A stretch of DNA of 64,000 nucleotides, taken from NCBI RefSeq assembly GCF_021018895.1, contig NC_079384.1:12997640-13061639 (forward strand), in the 5' to 3' direction. Made by a program: the position numbers and the translations under genes. Source of the DNA: Seriola aureovittata. Taxonomy: Eukaryota > Chordata > Actinopteri > Carangiformes > Carangidae. Shown piece by piece: positions 12,995 through 25,758 of this stretch (positions are counted from its first letter, which is position 1; each line of letters begins with the position of its first letter). The notes under the pieces were generated by a model, which made no database searches, was not told where the DNA came from, and was given only the letters and a program-made list of their open reading frames with translations.

Positions 12995-15900
12995 TGTAGA
13001 CACTCTTGATGGAGTGTGGGGATACGGCTGCCCCTCTGATCTTCCTCTCTTCAATAACATTAGAGGATGTGCAGGAGGAGGAGGAGGAGGTGGGTTGGTG
13101 GGGGAGGGGGGGCGCTGACTGACAGCAATATGTTAATATGGAACGTGGCAGATCACAGCTTAAAAGACAGAACCATCGTTCTGCGAGGTCGGGGATATTT
13201 TAAGAAAGAGAGGGGAAGGGAAGGCATATCAAAGAAGTCTGCAGATTTGGTGAATGGCCACTGATGACTGCTAACTCCACAGGTCGAGAGGTCAAATAGT
13301 ATTGAGCTCCAACATAAGTAGTCAAAGATTATATCTGACTGCAGCTGCTCAGTTCACAGGCAGTGCTTATGTTCACTCCCTCCAGGATCTCAGTTTTTTT
13401 TTTTGCGACTACTTGGTGCAGAATGGCTGAATTTTCAAGCCTTTAAAACAAACTGCAGTAAAATTTGTGACTATTTTTGTGTTATTCTGAGATAAATCAA
13501 GGGAATTTTTTTTTGCAATCATTAAAAAAGTTACTGATGCGTAGATTATTTAACCAAATGGATAGTTTTGGGAAACAGATCTGTAACTTTTGACATGGAC
13601 AGTCAGAAGGTGCAATGAACAGCCTGAAGTCAAGTGCTGCCTGTTAAGACAAAATTCTAGGGAAACAAAGTCCATCTCACTGTAGTCAGGGAACTTTGAT
13701 TGTGGAAATTTTTGTCCATTAAAAGTGGTTCTGATCTGGATTCTGATGCTGCAGAATTCTTCGAGCGGAAAATTTAGGGCGGATCCGAAAACGAAATGCA
13801 AAAATCTCTAACTGGTTAAATTTGCTCGTGATCACAAATTCCTAGAGGGGCTGAGGTTTCTCGCTCCCTGAAGACCTGCTCGTGATCTCTCCAGCAGGTG
13901 CCGTGGTGACACTCAGAAGCTGATGAGTCCAGAGGGGGAGTGGATCTCAACGGAAAACGTAGCTGGACAGAGGGGACGGGTTATGTGCAGCCACCGGCCC
14001 GGTGCAAACTAACAGCTATATGCTCCCGACTCCAACAGTTGACGTGCATGTTGTTACATGTTTGGAGGGGGGCGAGTAAACACTAATGAGAGCAGATCGG
14101 CACAGCAGGTCTACCCCCTCCCAACCCCCCCCCACACACACACCAACACACACTTCCTCTTTCAGATGTAGAGCAGCCAAGCTTGGGTCTAAACCAGTAC
14201 TGAAGGCTACATCTGTTCGCCCCTCAGCCACCATTGCCAAAGCTGCGACCACGCCTTCGAGCACAAGCATTTGTGCCTGCACACACCCAGTTATCACGAC
14301 AGTCTGATGTACAAACCAGCGTGCCAGTCAAATAACACTATGCAGAGTTTCAAGTTTTTATTTCTGTCCCCCAAAATGTAAACATTTATGGTTTTTATGT
14401 TTTATAGCGCTACTACAGATAGAGGTTTATAGGCAAAAGAGCCACAGCGATGGTTTTCCCAAGAAGTATTTCCTTTTTCTAAGCATGGAAATGCATTTTT
14501 CATTTCAAATTCAGAGTTAAAGAATTCATAGTTCAGAGTTGACACTCCCATCTCCCTCCTGCTGCATGACTTCTTTAAGCCCTGACCTTTAGCACAGTGA
14601 GACATCAAGAGCAGCGGTCACGCTCTGGAAGACCCGACAAATGGCCCGAGCCTCCTTGCAGTCCATGTAGATTTACCGCTGAGAGGGAGCCCTCTTCTTT
14701 AACCAGCCTAATTATACTGTAAGCGCCCTTTTCCTGTAAGCGCTGGAACTTGGCTGCTGGATGTAGAGGCCTGTTAAATCCCCCTAAAGCACTTAAAGGG
14801 ATTTTTAGAAAGCAAGTGGTAGAACGAGCCAACCTGCCGCCTGGAGACGAGGCTTCAGCTTGACCACATCATGACCGGAGGTTCACAGGTCCATTTCAGA
14901 TGCTGGTCTCGGGTCAGCGTGGGTTTCAGCACAGGAGAAGTGTACCCTAGAGAACCCCCCCCCCCGTCAGCTTTTATGGTGGTTTTTTCTTGCTTTGGAT
15001 TTTCTTTTCTCATTCTTCACTCTGCCTTCATGCTGCATCACTGCTGTTTTGACTTTTCGTAGTTTCAACTTGGTGTCAAAAGTGTGTACTTTATTTTATT
15101 CTAATGTCACTTCACCCAAATAACAAAACACATATTTTCTCAATTACCTGTAGTAGCATCTAAGTATGTTAAAGTTTTGGTTTGATCTGCTCAAGTTTTG
15201 AACAGATTTCATTGGAACTAATTTCTACTACGTCTTCTGTGGAGTACCACAAACAAAATCCCATCCACCTCCACAGTTTTGGGCTGAAAGCAGAAGTTTC
15301 ATAGATTTTAGTTTCACAACTATTTGCAATGCTACACACTTGATGTTAGTGAGACGACATGTATTTTTTTTTATTTGATGAACCAACTCATCTTCTTAAC
15401 AATAACAACGTAGCATCTTCACACCTGTGTTGTTTAGTTTAGCAGAATCCAGCTCTTGTTCATATTTCCCTTTGGTGCGATTTGTTTGGGCAGATCTGAA
15501 ACGCAGCAGTTGTACTCCAAACAACCACACCAAGACCTTTGTAAGTGGTCTCAATCCAATCCCAAACAAACTGTGGAGTGGTTACATGATCTGACCTCAG
15601 TCTGACCCAACCACAAGGTGTACTCTGCAAGTTTGAGAGCTAAATGTCTAGCCTCATAGCATTGTACGCTATGTATACTGATGTATGGATGAGCACAGTC
15701 AAGAGACTGAATCGAGGTCAGAGCGGGACGACCAACCAAGAATCATTATCCGCAGATCTGCACCAGAGCAGAACAACCTATAGGTTTGAAAATGCCCTTA
15801 GATGCCAACTGCTAACTTTTTCTTACAGACAGCAATCTCTATACCCACTCCACACTTTACGCACTGGGAATGTATAATGCGTTATAATCTTAGCCAAAGG

Positions 15901-16378
15901 TCATGTTTGTTCGCTCGACAACTTAGTATAAGAGCTGAAACCTCTGAGGAAACGGGCTGTGAGCCAATCCAACCAAGATAGGGGAAGACAGGAGAGTCCC
16001 TCCTCTTAACATAAAGACACAGTCACTATACAACATCAGATACACACTGGTAACAGGTTTGTCCTTTTGCTCCATAAAACATCCAAACGTCCCCTGAGAA
16101 TTTCTTTGTCCTTTACGCCCGGTGACACTTCTTTTCTGGGATTTGGGGGCAAGATGGTTGATCCTCAATAGACTGGACATTCTTGGTGTGACAAGAGGCG
16201 GAGAGAGGGAGGGAAAGAGAGCAGCAGTAGTGGAGTTTTTGGTGACGCAAGTCTAATTTCCCCACAGTGAATATTTATTTAGGAGGCCCAGGTTTATCCA
16301 CTGAGAGGCACCTGCCGTGGCAGCAGCCAGGGTAAATAACCCCCCCCAGCCCCCCACCCCCACCCAGGCATGTATGCA

Positions 16379-16379
<1 letters not shown>

Positions 16380-16439
<60 letters not shown>
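16380..16439. repeat. (CA)n microsatellite
   Basis: Uninterrupted CA run of about 60 bp. Confidence 0.97.
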
Positions 16440-17355
16440 GAGCCCCCCGCCCCCTCAGCAGCAGTCCAGATAACAACCCTGAGTCAACACTGCCTCTCTG
16501 CTTTTGTTTCCTCTGCCTCCCCTCCCACGTTCCAATCCCTGCGGAACCACAAGGACCGGGGCTGAAAAGATGTAGGGATGAGGGACAGAGAGATAGTGAA
16601 AGAGAAACAGAAAGAGAGAGAGAGGGGAGGTCTAAATTACAGCATGGGAATGCAAATGAGTGTATTTTATTTGGGGGGAGCCAAGGAGGGCAGGCAGGCT
16701 TTATTTTCCAGGCAGGAACAGCCCCTCTGTGGCCTCTGGATCAGTTGCAGCAACAGCGAAGGGAAGAAAAGCGAACATTCTCACTCTGCCTTTTTACTTG
16801 GGGAGGAATAAAAAAAGAAATATAACAAATACAAAACCCACAACTCTCGGAGGCTGGTGCAGTCATAAAATAAAATGATATTTTGCCGTGCTTTCACACC
16901 ATCACGCCCACCGCTGCCACCTCCTCCTCTTCCCATCGCTCCCCCTTCTCCCCCACCCATAGCAGAGACACACTAAAGTTGCAGAAATATGGGCACAAAT
17001 CACAGCCTGACCAAACACTCCACTGCCACCGCTGTCACCTCCCCCCATCTGGAAAAACAGAGCGAGAAAGCAAGAGTGTGTGCGAGAGGGAAAGGGACGA
17101 GGATGGAGGAAGCGTGGCGAGCCAGCTGCAGGTGGTCTCCAGATGTGGTGGCTCTGGGGACAGGCCACTCTGGCGCTGTTAAGGGCGACTCAGAGCTCCC
17201 TCCTTCCCCTTCCCCTTCCATCGCTCCTCCTTCTCTTTCAGTGACAGGAGCCATCTGGCCTGGCAGAGAGAGTGGAGACGCAGCAGAGAGTCCCACCCTC
17301 CCAAGTGTGGCCCCTGCGTGCCACTCAGCAGAGTGCACGAGTAAATAAAATGCAT

Positions 17356-17405
17356 GCACACACACAGATACACGTGCGCACGCACACACGCACACACACA
17401 CACAA
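17356..17405. repeat. imperfect (CA)n/(CG) microsatellite
   Basis: CA units with CGTGCGCACG-type interruptions. Confidence 0.93.
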
Positions 17406-18550
17406 TACCTCCTGCTTTCCCCCCCGAAGCTGTCACATGGCTATTAACCCATCGAAGCTGCGGCCCAGCTGTGCTCCATTACAATAAATACACCAGGGTC
17501 GCCGGGTCTTGTCAGCCAGGAGTCAGCCATCAGATACTATGAGGTGTCCACTTACAGCCTTTTAAAGCTCACTTTGCTGAGGAGTTACAGCCATTTTCAT
17601 CATCATAACCCCCCCCCCCCCCCCCGTTTCATCTTCTACACCCTCTGGAAAGAATCTCCCACCCACCTACTCATCCACCTCCCTCCACCATGGCAGATGA
17701 TATTTCACACTTCCTCTGGAAGCACAGACTTCTTCCCCCACTACCAACAACACCCCGAAAACCCACTGTAACTGGAGTTTGCTTATTCGGTCACTCAATA
17801 TGATACCTGGAACACCTGACACTTGAGCTACACCGACGCTGCTCAGCTTCCTGTACGCCATCAGCCGATGCTCTTCACTTAAGCTAAGGTGCAATCACCT
17901 CAAAGACAACAAGATGTTCTCAAAAAAGTTAAAAAAAAAAAAAGCCTCAAAACTGTTTCCTGGAAGACAAATAATCTGACTTGTTTTATTCATAGGAAAA
18001 TAAAATAGCCTTCCCCCTGTCCAATTGTCAGTCATTACGACTCTTTTGAGAATAGTTTTGGAAAAGGTTAGCCAGTTAAACCCCTGGCTGCTTCCTGCAG
18101 GCACATTTGGTCTTTGTGTGGCTTGGGAATACTCTTAAAAGGATTCCTGGGTAATTGTCTATGCTGCAGTAGAAATTGGGTATGGAGGAAAATGGACTGT
18201 AATGACTGAAAGGGTACAGGGTAGTAGTAACATAATGGCCAATGAGGGAGACGCAGGGTCAGTGCTGCACTGTTCTCTCAAATATTATTGAATGAATAAA
18301 ACACTACATGTCCTATTAGCATGTACAACATACCAAACAGGGGAGGAGGGGATCGCCCCTTGAGCAGTTTTTATTTATTTTATTTATTCATTATCTTAGC
18401 AGCTGCTCTCTGGCATAAAGGAGGTTTTTTTAAGTCTCTGTCCTTCAGGGGAACGGCATTCAGCTTGCTTGTTAGACAAATAAAAACACTAATGCCAGCA
18501 AATGGCGAACACAGAAATATTCTAATGTGACTAAAATGTCCTAAAGATGT

Positions 18551-18575
18551 AAAAAAAAAAAAAAAAAAAAAAAAA
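18551..18575. repeat. poly-A run
   Basis: About 25 consecutive A. No retroposed body was recognised next to it. Confidence 0.95.
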
Positions 18576-19705
18576 CAGAGCTCTGAAGCTTGAAGGATTT
18601 TTTTTCCCCCCTTTTCCTTGCTGCCCATTTTATATATTCTCACATGGGAGATGTTCTGAGAGTCCCTGCTGTGTTTGTTGGCTGCTGAGCTAAATGAATG
18701 GCACCCAGCAGCATTGATTTGCAGTGCGGGCCGCAGATCAAACCGCAGGACAAAAGACGAGGCAGAAGGACAATGGAGGAACACAGTGGGCCACGTGGGA
18801 AACGAATGACAACCGGTCGATCGGGACGACCACAACCGACCACAGGCTCGCTCGTTCCAAGAAGGAACATGCCTCAAAACACGCGGCGGGGAGAGTTAGC
18901 GACTCGACCGCAGCTACACGACAAGGTAAACCCGCAGTGGTGGTCAGAGGGACGAGTTCTTCCAGGAGAGAAATAGCCACATGAACACACATTACTGTTC
19001 TATCTTTTTGGGTTTTTTGTGCATATTCTTTTCATCTCCTCTCTTCCTCAATCATATTCTTCATTCTGCTCCGTCTCTCTCCACCACCTCCTCGCTTGCC
19101 ATGGATCATGAAGAAAGTAAATATGTGAGCAAGGTAAAGCAATCGGTTAACCTTTGAAATACCCTGGCAAGGAGATCTGCCGCTCTTTACTCTTTTCAGC
19201 TGCAAAAAAGAAAAAAAAAAAAAAAAGAAAAAAACACAAGGTTGGCCACCACTTCAGAGGGGATATTCAATATCCATGAGCTTTTTCATTTCACACTGAT
19301 GAATAATTCAGGGTGACCTGCCCACCACTGAGTGAGAGAGGAAGAGGGGGAGGGAGACCAAAAGAAGGAGGACTGGGGAGGTGTGCGGAGGTAGTTGTCT
19401 GTTTTAGTGGATGCAGCTGTTTGCCGTTCGACATGCATAAAACCAATCTCCTCCCCAGCTGCCATGGAGAATGGAATAATATACGGCAGAATCGACGACA
19501 GATAATTGGGGAGATTATAGCAAAGTGCTGCTATTCTTACAAGCGACGAGCACTGCGCATACATCGCCGCTATCCTGTAAACAATACAGCCGCGGGACGG
19601 GGAGACTAGTAGAATAAACATGAAAATGTGATCTCCAGAAATAGCTGGAAGATTCTTCTCAACAATCATAACATGTCAGTAGATGAGCACACACTCGGGC
19701 ATATA

Positions 19706-19740
19706 AACACACAGACACACACACACACACACACACACAC
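19706..19740. repeat. (CA)n microsatellite
   Basis: CA run with one GA interruption near the left end. Confidence 0.95.
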
Positions 19741-21501
19741 TCCTCATCTCGCCAGCAGCGCTTTAGCAGTGACCTTTGGGCCTGTGGAGGAGCACGCAAG
19801 GGCCGGTGTGACAGCAGCTAAATTCCAATCACCTGGCCTCCAGTCATCGCGACAGGACCTGGAATATTTTCTTAAAAAGAAATAAAAATTGTGAAAGAAG
19901 TATCTGCTTCTTTTAATTTGAAGTCAAGACTTCTCCAGCACAGTTTTATGGTTGTTTCAAATCCTATTTCAGATCCATTTAATCTTCAAATAAGTGTGAG
20001 GAATACAAAGTGCACTTACAAAAGACGGAAACTGAAAACGTCTAACCATGACTCAGATCTTTAATTCAACTTTTTCTAAGGATTTGGCCACATCAGTCAG
20101 GAATTCACATTCAGAAATTCTGAAAAAAAACTTTTTGTCCATCACAAACTGATGGAAACTTCTCCCCGACGTGGCTCATAAATAAGCTACAAACAGTAGC
20201 AGCAGCACAGTAGACGGGGGAAAACCTAAGACTTACGGCCCTCTTTCTGACCAGGAATGGCGCTTTGACCCTGTGCAGAGGTCAGATGCTACTGTCGTGC
20301 ACGTACACACACATACAGTCAAACACTCAAGCTGTCACAAGCAGGGGGAGACCAGCTGTTCCTCATTCGCTCGAAGGCCCCGTTCCCTCCATGGGTTGGC
20401 TTGCTTCGCAGAAACCATTAATCCCTCTGTGAACGCAACCGATGGTTTGGAAAGATCAACCATGAGAAAACAGCGAGGGAGGGTTGAGGGTGGGTGGGGT
20501 GAGAGGGGATGGGGATGGGGCTCAACAACACTTTTTTCTTTTCACTTGTTTTTTTTTTTTTTTTTCTTCTTAGAAAAACTACTGCAGTGGAAAAATAGAT
20601 TTTCCTGGCCATATTTCCCCAGGGACAAAAACAATACAGAGGCTAAGTGGAGATGGAGCAGCAGATAGTTCATGTAACATTTACCAGGTTCTCGGGAAAC
20701 TGGAGACACATGACAGAGGGACTGCACACAGATAAGATGCTTAAGAATCCAGAGGTGAACAGTGACCATTTGACAACACAATCTTTGCAGAGAGTATACA
20801 ACGCTGCAGTAAGAAAGTTTTAGAGCAGCAGTGTGTGTCTTTTGTTGCTTTGGATTTGCACTTGAACTCGAACCCCAACCAAAGTGTTACAGAAGAGTCT
20901 TCAGTCTTGACAAACCAAGAGAGGCACATGATCTCATTCAACTGGTTGTTTGTTTTAGTTGCTGAAGACCAGAGTGAAGGGGGAAAAAAAAGCCCCTGAG
21001 ACAAGTGTCGAAAATCAAATATGAGGAGTTTATTGATATGAGGAGTTTTGTTTACTTGTCTGATTATTTTCTGTACCCCAAAGTGAGGCAGATAGATAAC
21101 GGAATCAATTCCTGAACTGCTCATCTAGTGGATGGAAACACTCTCAAATTAAAGTAACTGTTTTGTCATTGTTTAATTTTAAAGTCAATGTGCTGGAGAC
21201 AAAAAAAAAAAAGCCTCCATGATACTCTACAACTGCACATTTAAACAGGACTGCACTGTAGGCATACATCCAGATGTGAATGCATGTAATTCATTGAGCA
21301 TCATGCTGAGGTGGTGTTGTAAGATATTAAAACATGAGCAGGGTTAGACTGATTATTACACAGCCACATTCCCTGTAATAACCCCTGACCGATGCCATGT
21401 GAGCCCAAACCTCTTGTCTGTCTCCATTCATTCATATCAGTGGGATTAGTGCGGATGACACAGTCTCCCACTGACACGTGATGCCTGTATAGTAGCATTT
21501 A

Positions 21502-21525
21502 GACACACACACACACACACACACA
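21502..21525. repeat. (CA)n microsatellite
   Basis: Short CA run. Confidence 0.93.
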
Positions 21526-21717
21526 AATCCATGCTAGTATTCATATGCACACAAACACACACAGATGGCTGCTAGGACCCCCCCCCCACCCCCACCCCCC
21601 ACTAATTCTCATTCTTTTCCTAGACAGGTAGCGTAAGCCATTAGCCCCCCCGCAATAACCCTCACGTATTACCACGTCAACAACAACAACAAGTAAGGAA
21701 GGGATCAATATACAGAG

Positions 21718-21948
21718 CAGTCGGGAAGTATTAGGACAGTGATTCATTGTTGTGTAGCTTCTGTACAGCAGAACATTAGAGTTGAAATGACACAGTGGTG
21801 GGGTGTAGTGTGAATAGTGTAGGGTCAAAAAGTTGTTGGTCACATTAAAATAAACTTCAACTCACCATAATAAAATTAAAATTACAAACTGCTCGGTTGC
21901 TGATATGGAGCCAAAACAATGGCAATCTGTCCTAATACTTTCTGACTG
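21718..21948. mobile_element. short non-autonomous DNA transposon (MITE) with 22-bp terminal inverted repeats
   Basis: The left end starts CAGTCGGGAAGTATTAGGAC and the right end finishes CCTAATACTTTCTGACTG. The two 22-bp ends are inverted copies with two mismatches. The body (about 231 bp) has no coding capacity. The wording GAAAGTATTNGGACAGTGA is familiar from a common fish MITE. A TA target-site duplication (Tc1/mariner type) is possible a few bases outside each end but is not certain. Confidence 0.75.
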
Positions 21949-22166
21949 AATAGTAAATAGAGCTGGTCAAAGGAAGAAAGAGACAGATAGAGGAAACTGA
22001 AGGTCTTGTCCCCGCGTCCTGCTGTCAGCTCTCTCACATCCAGCCGGCCTCGGATGAAGACAAACACTTCCTGCTGCTGACAGAGGGACATCTGTGTAGG
22101 CTATGTATGTGTGGCAGGATAGTGGTGGTGGGGGGTGGGGTGGGGGACATCGTGTGTCGTCCAGAA

Positions 22167-22168
<2 letters not shown>

Positions 22169-22197
<29 letters not shown>
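22169..22197. repeat. (CA)n microsatellite
   Basis: CA run of about 29 bp. Confidence 0.95.
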
Positions 22198-22201
<4 letters not shown>

Positions 22202-22631
22202 AACGCCAATATCACGAGACAGGAATTGTACATGTGATGCAACATAAGCACTAAATCATAGCACTCTGCCCTCGTGCAATCAGACAGCAGAGTGGCTACG
22301 CAGGAAGACAGACATTACCTCGTGTCTAAAACACTCGCAGAAATACAGGCGTGTCCAGAGACAGAAGTCTGAGGCCACACTGACACACGGGGAATGTTTT
22401 CTTTCTCACGGGCCGAGTGGAAAAACAGGCAGGAGTGCACGCTGAAATCAATGTCAGACACCTGAACAAAGCAGTTTAGCCAAGGACAGCTGAGAGCACA
22501 TTAGGCATGCATCCTCGTGAATGTCCTTCCAAACACAGGAAGGGAAATTAAAATCCCATTCAGGCCCCCCATGGGAGCCATGCACTGGAAGGTTACATAA
22601 CTGTCAGCTGCAACAGTGATGGCTTCCTGTC

Positions 22632-22635
<4 letters not shown>

Positions 22636-22687
<52 letters not shown>
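22636..22687. repeat. (GA)n microsatellite
   Basis: GA run of about 50 bp with one AAA interruption. Confidence 0.96.
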
Positions 22688-22688
<1 letters not shown>

Positions 22689-23660
22689 AAGGGGACCTGC
22701 CATGTTTTGAGCAATCTCCCTGTACGCAGCGGATACAACTTAGGCACAGTGTCACCATGAAACCAGACTTATACAGGTGAACCTGTCAACTGACACATCC
22801 CATATGGCTACAAGGGCCCGTTGCCAAGTTCCACTCTCTCTCCTTCCTGTAAACCACACGCCCTGCCCCCCCTCAAACACACCACCACCACACCACCATC
22901 CCCACACCGCCTCCTAATTCTCCAGCCCAGAAAAGTACAGCTGAAGATGTTCCGCGGATTATCTCCACAAGGAAACCACGTGCCGGCATTTGTGGACAAC
23001 ATGCAAAGTGTCCACCTTAGTTAATCTACTGAGCACGCACACCATGCAGAATACTAGCCAATCACGTCTCTAGCTAGCAGGGTGGCTATTCTGCTTCACG
23101 TGACACTAAGGTTCGGTTTACCCACCTGTGCTGCTCTGAGGGATGCCACTGACAGACAACTCCATGGCCAATGCGAGTGCTGCAAGGCGCTCTCCCTACT
23201 TTAAGTGGAAGGGAACTGTTGCAACTAAGCTCGACTCAAACGTTTAATGCCATTATTAACACTACTTACGGCTTTAGCCAACCAAAGACAGCGCCCAGTT
23301 AAGAGGAGTACACAGGCAGGGCCCTCCCACCTGCAACTTTTACAGCAATATTTTTAGCTGCAAGTAATTTCAGCTCTGCACACATCTTTGCTTTCACAAG
23401 TCAGCTCTGAGAATAAATAAGAATTCAACAATATGGAAATGCGGACGCCTCAACGGCTGTGTGTAAATGTACACTTTGATGTAAGATGATAAAAAGACTG
23501 GTTTGTATTGGAAGAACTACCAATTTATTCAGTAGGTGCAAAAGGAATAATGTGTCAACTTTTCATCAATATGCATGCTTGAACATAAAACACCATGCAT
23601 GTAATAAGAGCTCTTCACTGGTGTACTAGAGCCTTTGCACAAAAATGAGAAGCAATCTCT

Positions 23661-23681
23661 TGAGAGAGGGAGGGAGAGAGA

Positions 23682-23729
<48 letters not shown>

Positions 23730-23737
23730 GACAGAGG
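23661..23737. repeat. (GA)n / (GACA)n compound microsatellite
   Basis: GA run passing into GACA units. Confidence 0.95.
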
Positions 23738-23943
23738 GGAAAGAGAGTAAGAGAAATGTTTTCATTAAGTGCCTTGCAACATCTTATTATTTTCACTCAA
23801 TTTTCTCCTGCCTCAAACTGCAAATGGCTGCTCAAAAGGTAACAAGTGCACAAAATAAATGTGCAACACTGTATGCAGGTCTCCACTTTTCCCCTTTCCT
23901 TAAATGTGAAGATTATCTATCTCTGATTACCACTGAAACCTGC

Positions 23944-23956
23944 GTTGCCTAGCAAC
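23944..23956. promoter_or_regulatory. RFX X-box motif, near-palindromic
   Basis: GTTGCCTAGCAAC is a perfect match to the X-box consensus and is nearly a palindrome (GTTGC-CTA-GCAAC). It sits 1.8 kb inside the intron from the RIBEYE donor, next to two octamer (POU) motifs at 24042-24049 (ATGCAAAT) and 24123-24130 (ATTTGCAT). The clustering suggests an intronic enhancer; this is inference. Confidence 0.55.
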
Positions 23957-24041
23957 ACACAATTAAGAAGTATGCTTTCCGATCGTCTGCAAGGGCTGCC
24001 CATTATCAGATGAAGTTACTGAAGCAACAAATGTCAGCTAC

Positions 24042-24130
24042 ATGCAAATGAGTTTGTTGTGCTAAAAGTGTATTTGAGTGGGGAAATATGGCTGCCACCG
24101 TGACCTTGAGCAAGCAGCGTCTATTTGCAT
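24042..24130. promoter_or_regulatory. pair of inverted octamer (POU) motifs
   Basis: ATGCAAAT at 24042-24049 and its reverse complement ATTTGCAT at 24123-24130 are both exact octamers about 73 bp apart. POU4F3 and related factors act in hair cells, but octamers are general POU sites. Confidence 0.4.
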
Positions 24131-25011
24131 GAAGCTCGAAAAGGGAACTCGCACCCCTGCTTCCCCCACAACTCCTTCACCCTCCTCTGGATCTTGCACC
24201 TCGCTTCTTATTTCCTTGACAACACAAGAAGGGAAGCCACTTCATAAAAGTCATTACTCTATAACAAGTGCAGCAGCCCACAGACCCATTAGAGAGGCAG
24301 GCAAGATGCAGGGTTACATGGCTGAAAGCAAGGTTAAAAGATTTAATTCTTCCCTAAGCTCATCAGCTCTCATCAGCAGGGAAATATATCAGCTTGTTAA
24401 GAGGAGAAATCAAGGCGTTTATGTAGAGAAATAAGCTAAGATAATGCCTCGCTGGAGAATTCATTGTCACTATAAACTGAACACAAAAAGCTGCCACACT
24501 ATTTACATTAACCTTGTATGAGACAAAAAAAGTTCCACGGAAAAAATAAACATAATTATGAGTTCTGCGAGGCCACTGAAGATAAACAATAAATATATTC
24601 ACAGGAATGTGGTGAAAAAGAAAAACCCCACTGTAAAAACGAAAAAAAAAAAAAAAAAAAGACAACTTTGCTCTTATTGTTTGCAATACCACGTTTACCA
24701 AACCGTCAAAAGTAATTTCTTTTATGGCTCTCAGTCTAGACAAATGTAAATGGATTCTTAAGAATTTGTAAGTGAGCATCATAACTGCTCATCATAACTG
24801 CTCCCACAGCTGTGGGATGTTTTGGAAAAATGAGGAAATTTCCTTCCAATGTACCTACCTACTTGTCTGAAATGACAACAATTGACTTTGTTTAGAAGTA
24901 CAAACAAATATGTGACAGAACATTTACCTGCGCTGCAATGCAACCAGAATTTCAAACAAACAACAGGGTGTCTATAAAAACAGCTACCTATTATAGTCTA
25001 CACAACTATAC

Positions 25012-25032
25012 ATCCAATTAGTGTAATTGGAT
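25012..25032. promoter_or_regulatory. 9-bp inverted repeat with ATTA-N3-TAAT core
   Basis: The arms ATCCAATTA and TAATTGGAT are perfect inverted copies with a 3-nt centre (GTG). It resembles back-to-back homeodomain half-sites 0.7 kb inside the intron from the RIBEYE exon. Function is not shown. Confidence 0.4.
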
Positions 25033-25758
25033 TTGAGGCAGTTAAGCCTCCGATTAGGAGAGAGTCCTGTGTAAAATAGAATGGCATCTACTCTGCATCA
25101 AGAGAATAAACTTTTACATACTAAAGACAAGCTGGATGTTTATGTGTTTTTGATATTCACTGACTTTGTCCTGTAAAAAAGAGATGTAGGAGTATATTAA
25201 GAGAAGAGCTACTAAACACCTTCTTCTGTCTAGAGCTAGCAAGAGTCAAACTGTTTTGTGAGTGTTCACCTATTATTAAATTTTCAGCAGAGTGGAACTA
25301 CAAAAACTACTGACCGATAAACAAAGTGAATGAAAAGGACCAAAAAATGTTGAACTCTATAACTGGAGCACTGCTCATAAGAAATGTTTCAACTTGGTGA
25401 TGAGACAGGATCCCCTCCGGCAAATGACACAACTCTGTTGCAATACGTGTATAAATAGTTGCGTAATTTTGAAAAAGATCTCTCAGAGCAAAGCTACTTA
25501 ACTTGTCAGATGCATCTTGCATGCTACTTCCCCATTCAAAGAGTTGTCAGTGTGATGTTTTGTAGTATGCCAAAAAATCTGCCTATTATATACAGAATTA
25601 AATCTCACTATACATCTAGTTTATCTATAAAATAGAATCAGAAAAAGGAAATTATTACCAATACCTACAGAATAAAATATACAAATCAGCAACGAGGACA
25701 AAGAAAACAGGAGAGAGGGTTTGAAGAAATTAGCGAGAAAGGTGAGGTTTGACATTAC

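Larger units (their letters stand above)
11582..13120. other. microsatellite-dense intron stretch
   Basis: This stretch holds at least five long CA/TG tracts plus CT tracts and short mixed sequence between them. There is no exon signal. Open frames here are His/Thr or Cys/Val translations of the repeats. Confidence 0.85.
13121..25758 (-). other. ctbp2 shared intron, 5' part, up to the RIBEYE donor
   Basis: No exon is supported. The contents are scattered microsatellites, one short terminal-inverted-repeat element (21718-21948), an RFX X-box with two octamer motifs (23944-24130) and an inverted homeobox-like motif (25012-25032). Stretches 13300-13830, 14300-16000, 17900-19200 and 24400-25700 are ordinary AT-rich intron in which I see nothing definite. 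Confidence 0.75.

Noticed and set aside
25730..25758. Read-through end of the A-domain frame to the stop at 25732
   Set aside because: This part lies after the A|GTAATG donor. The phase-matched splice to the shared exon explains the locus better than a terminating A-domain protein.
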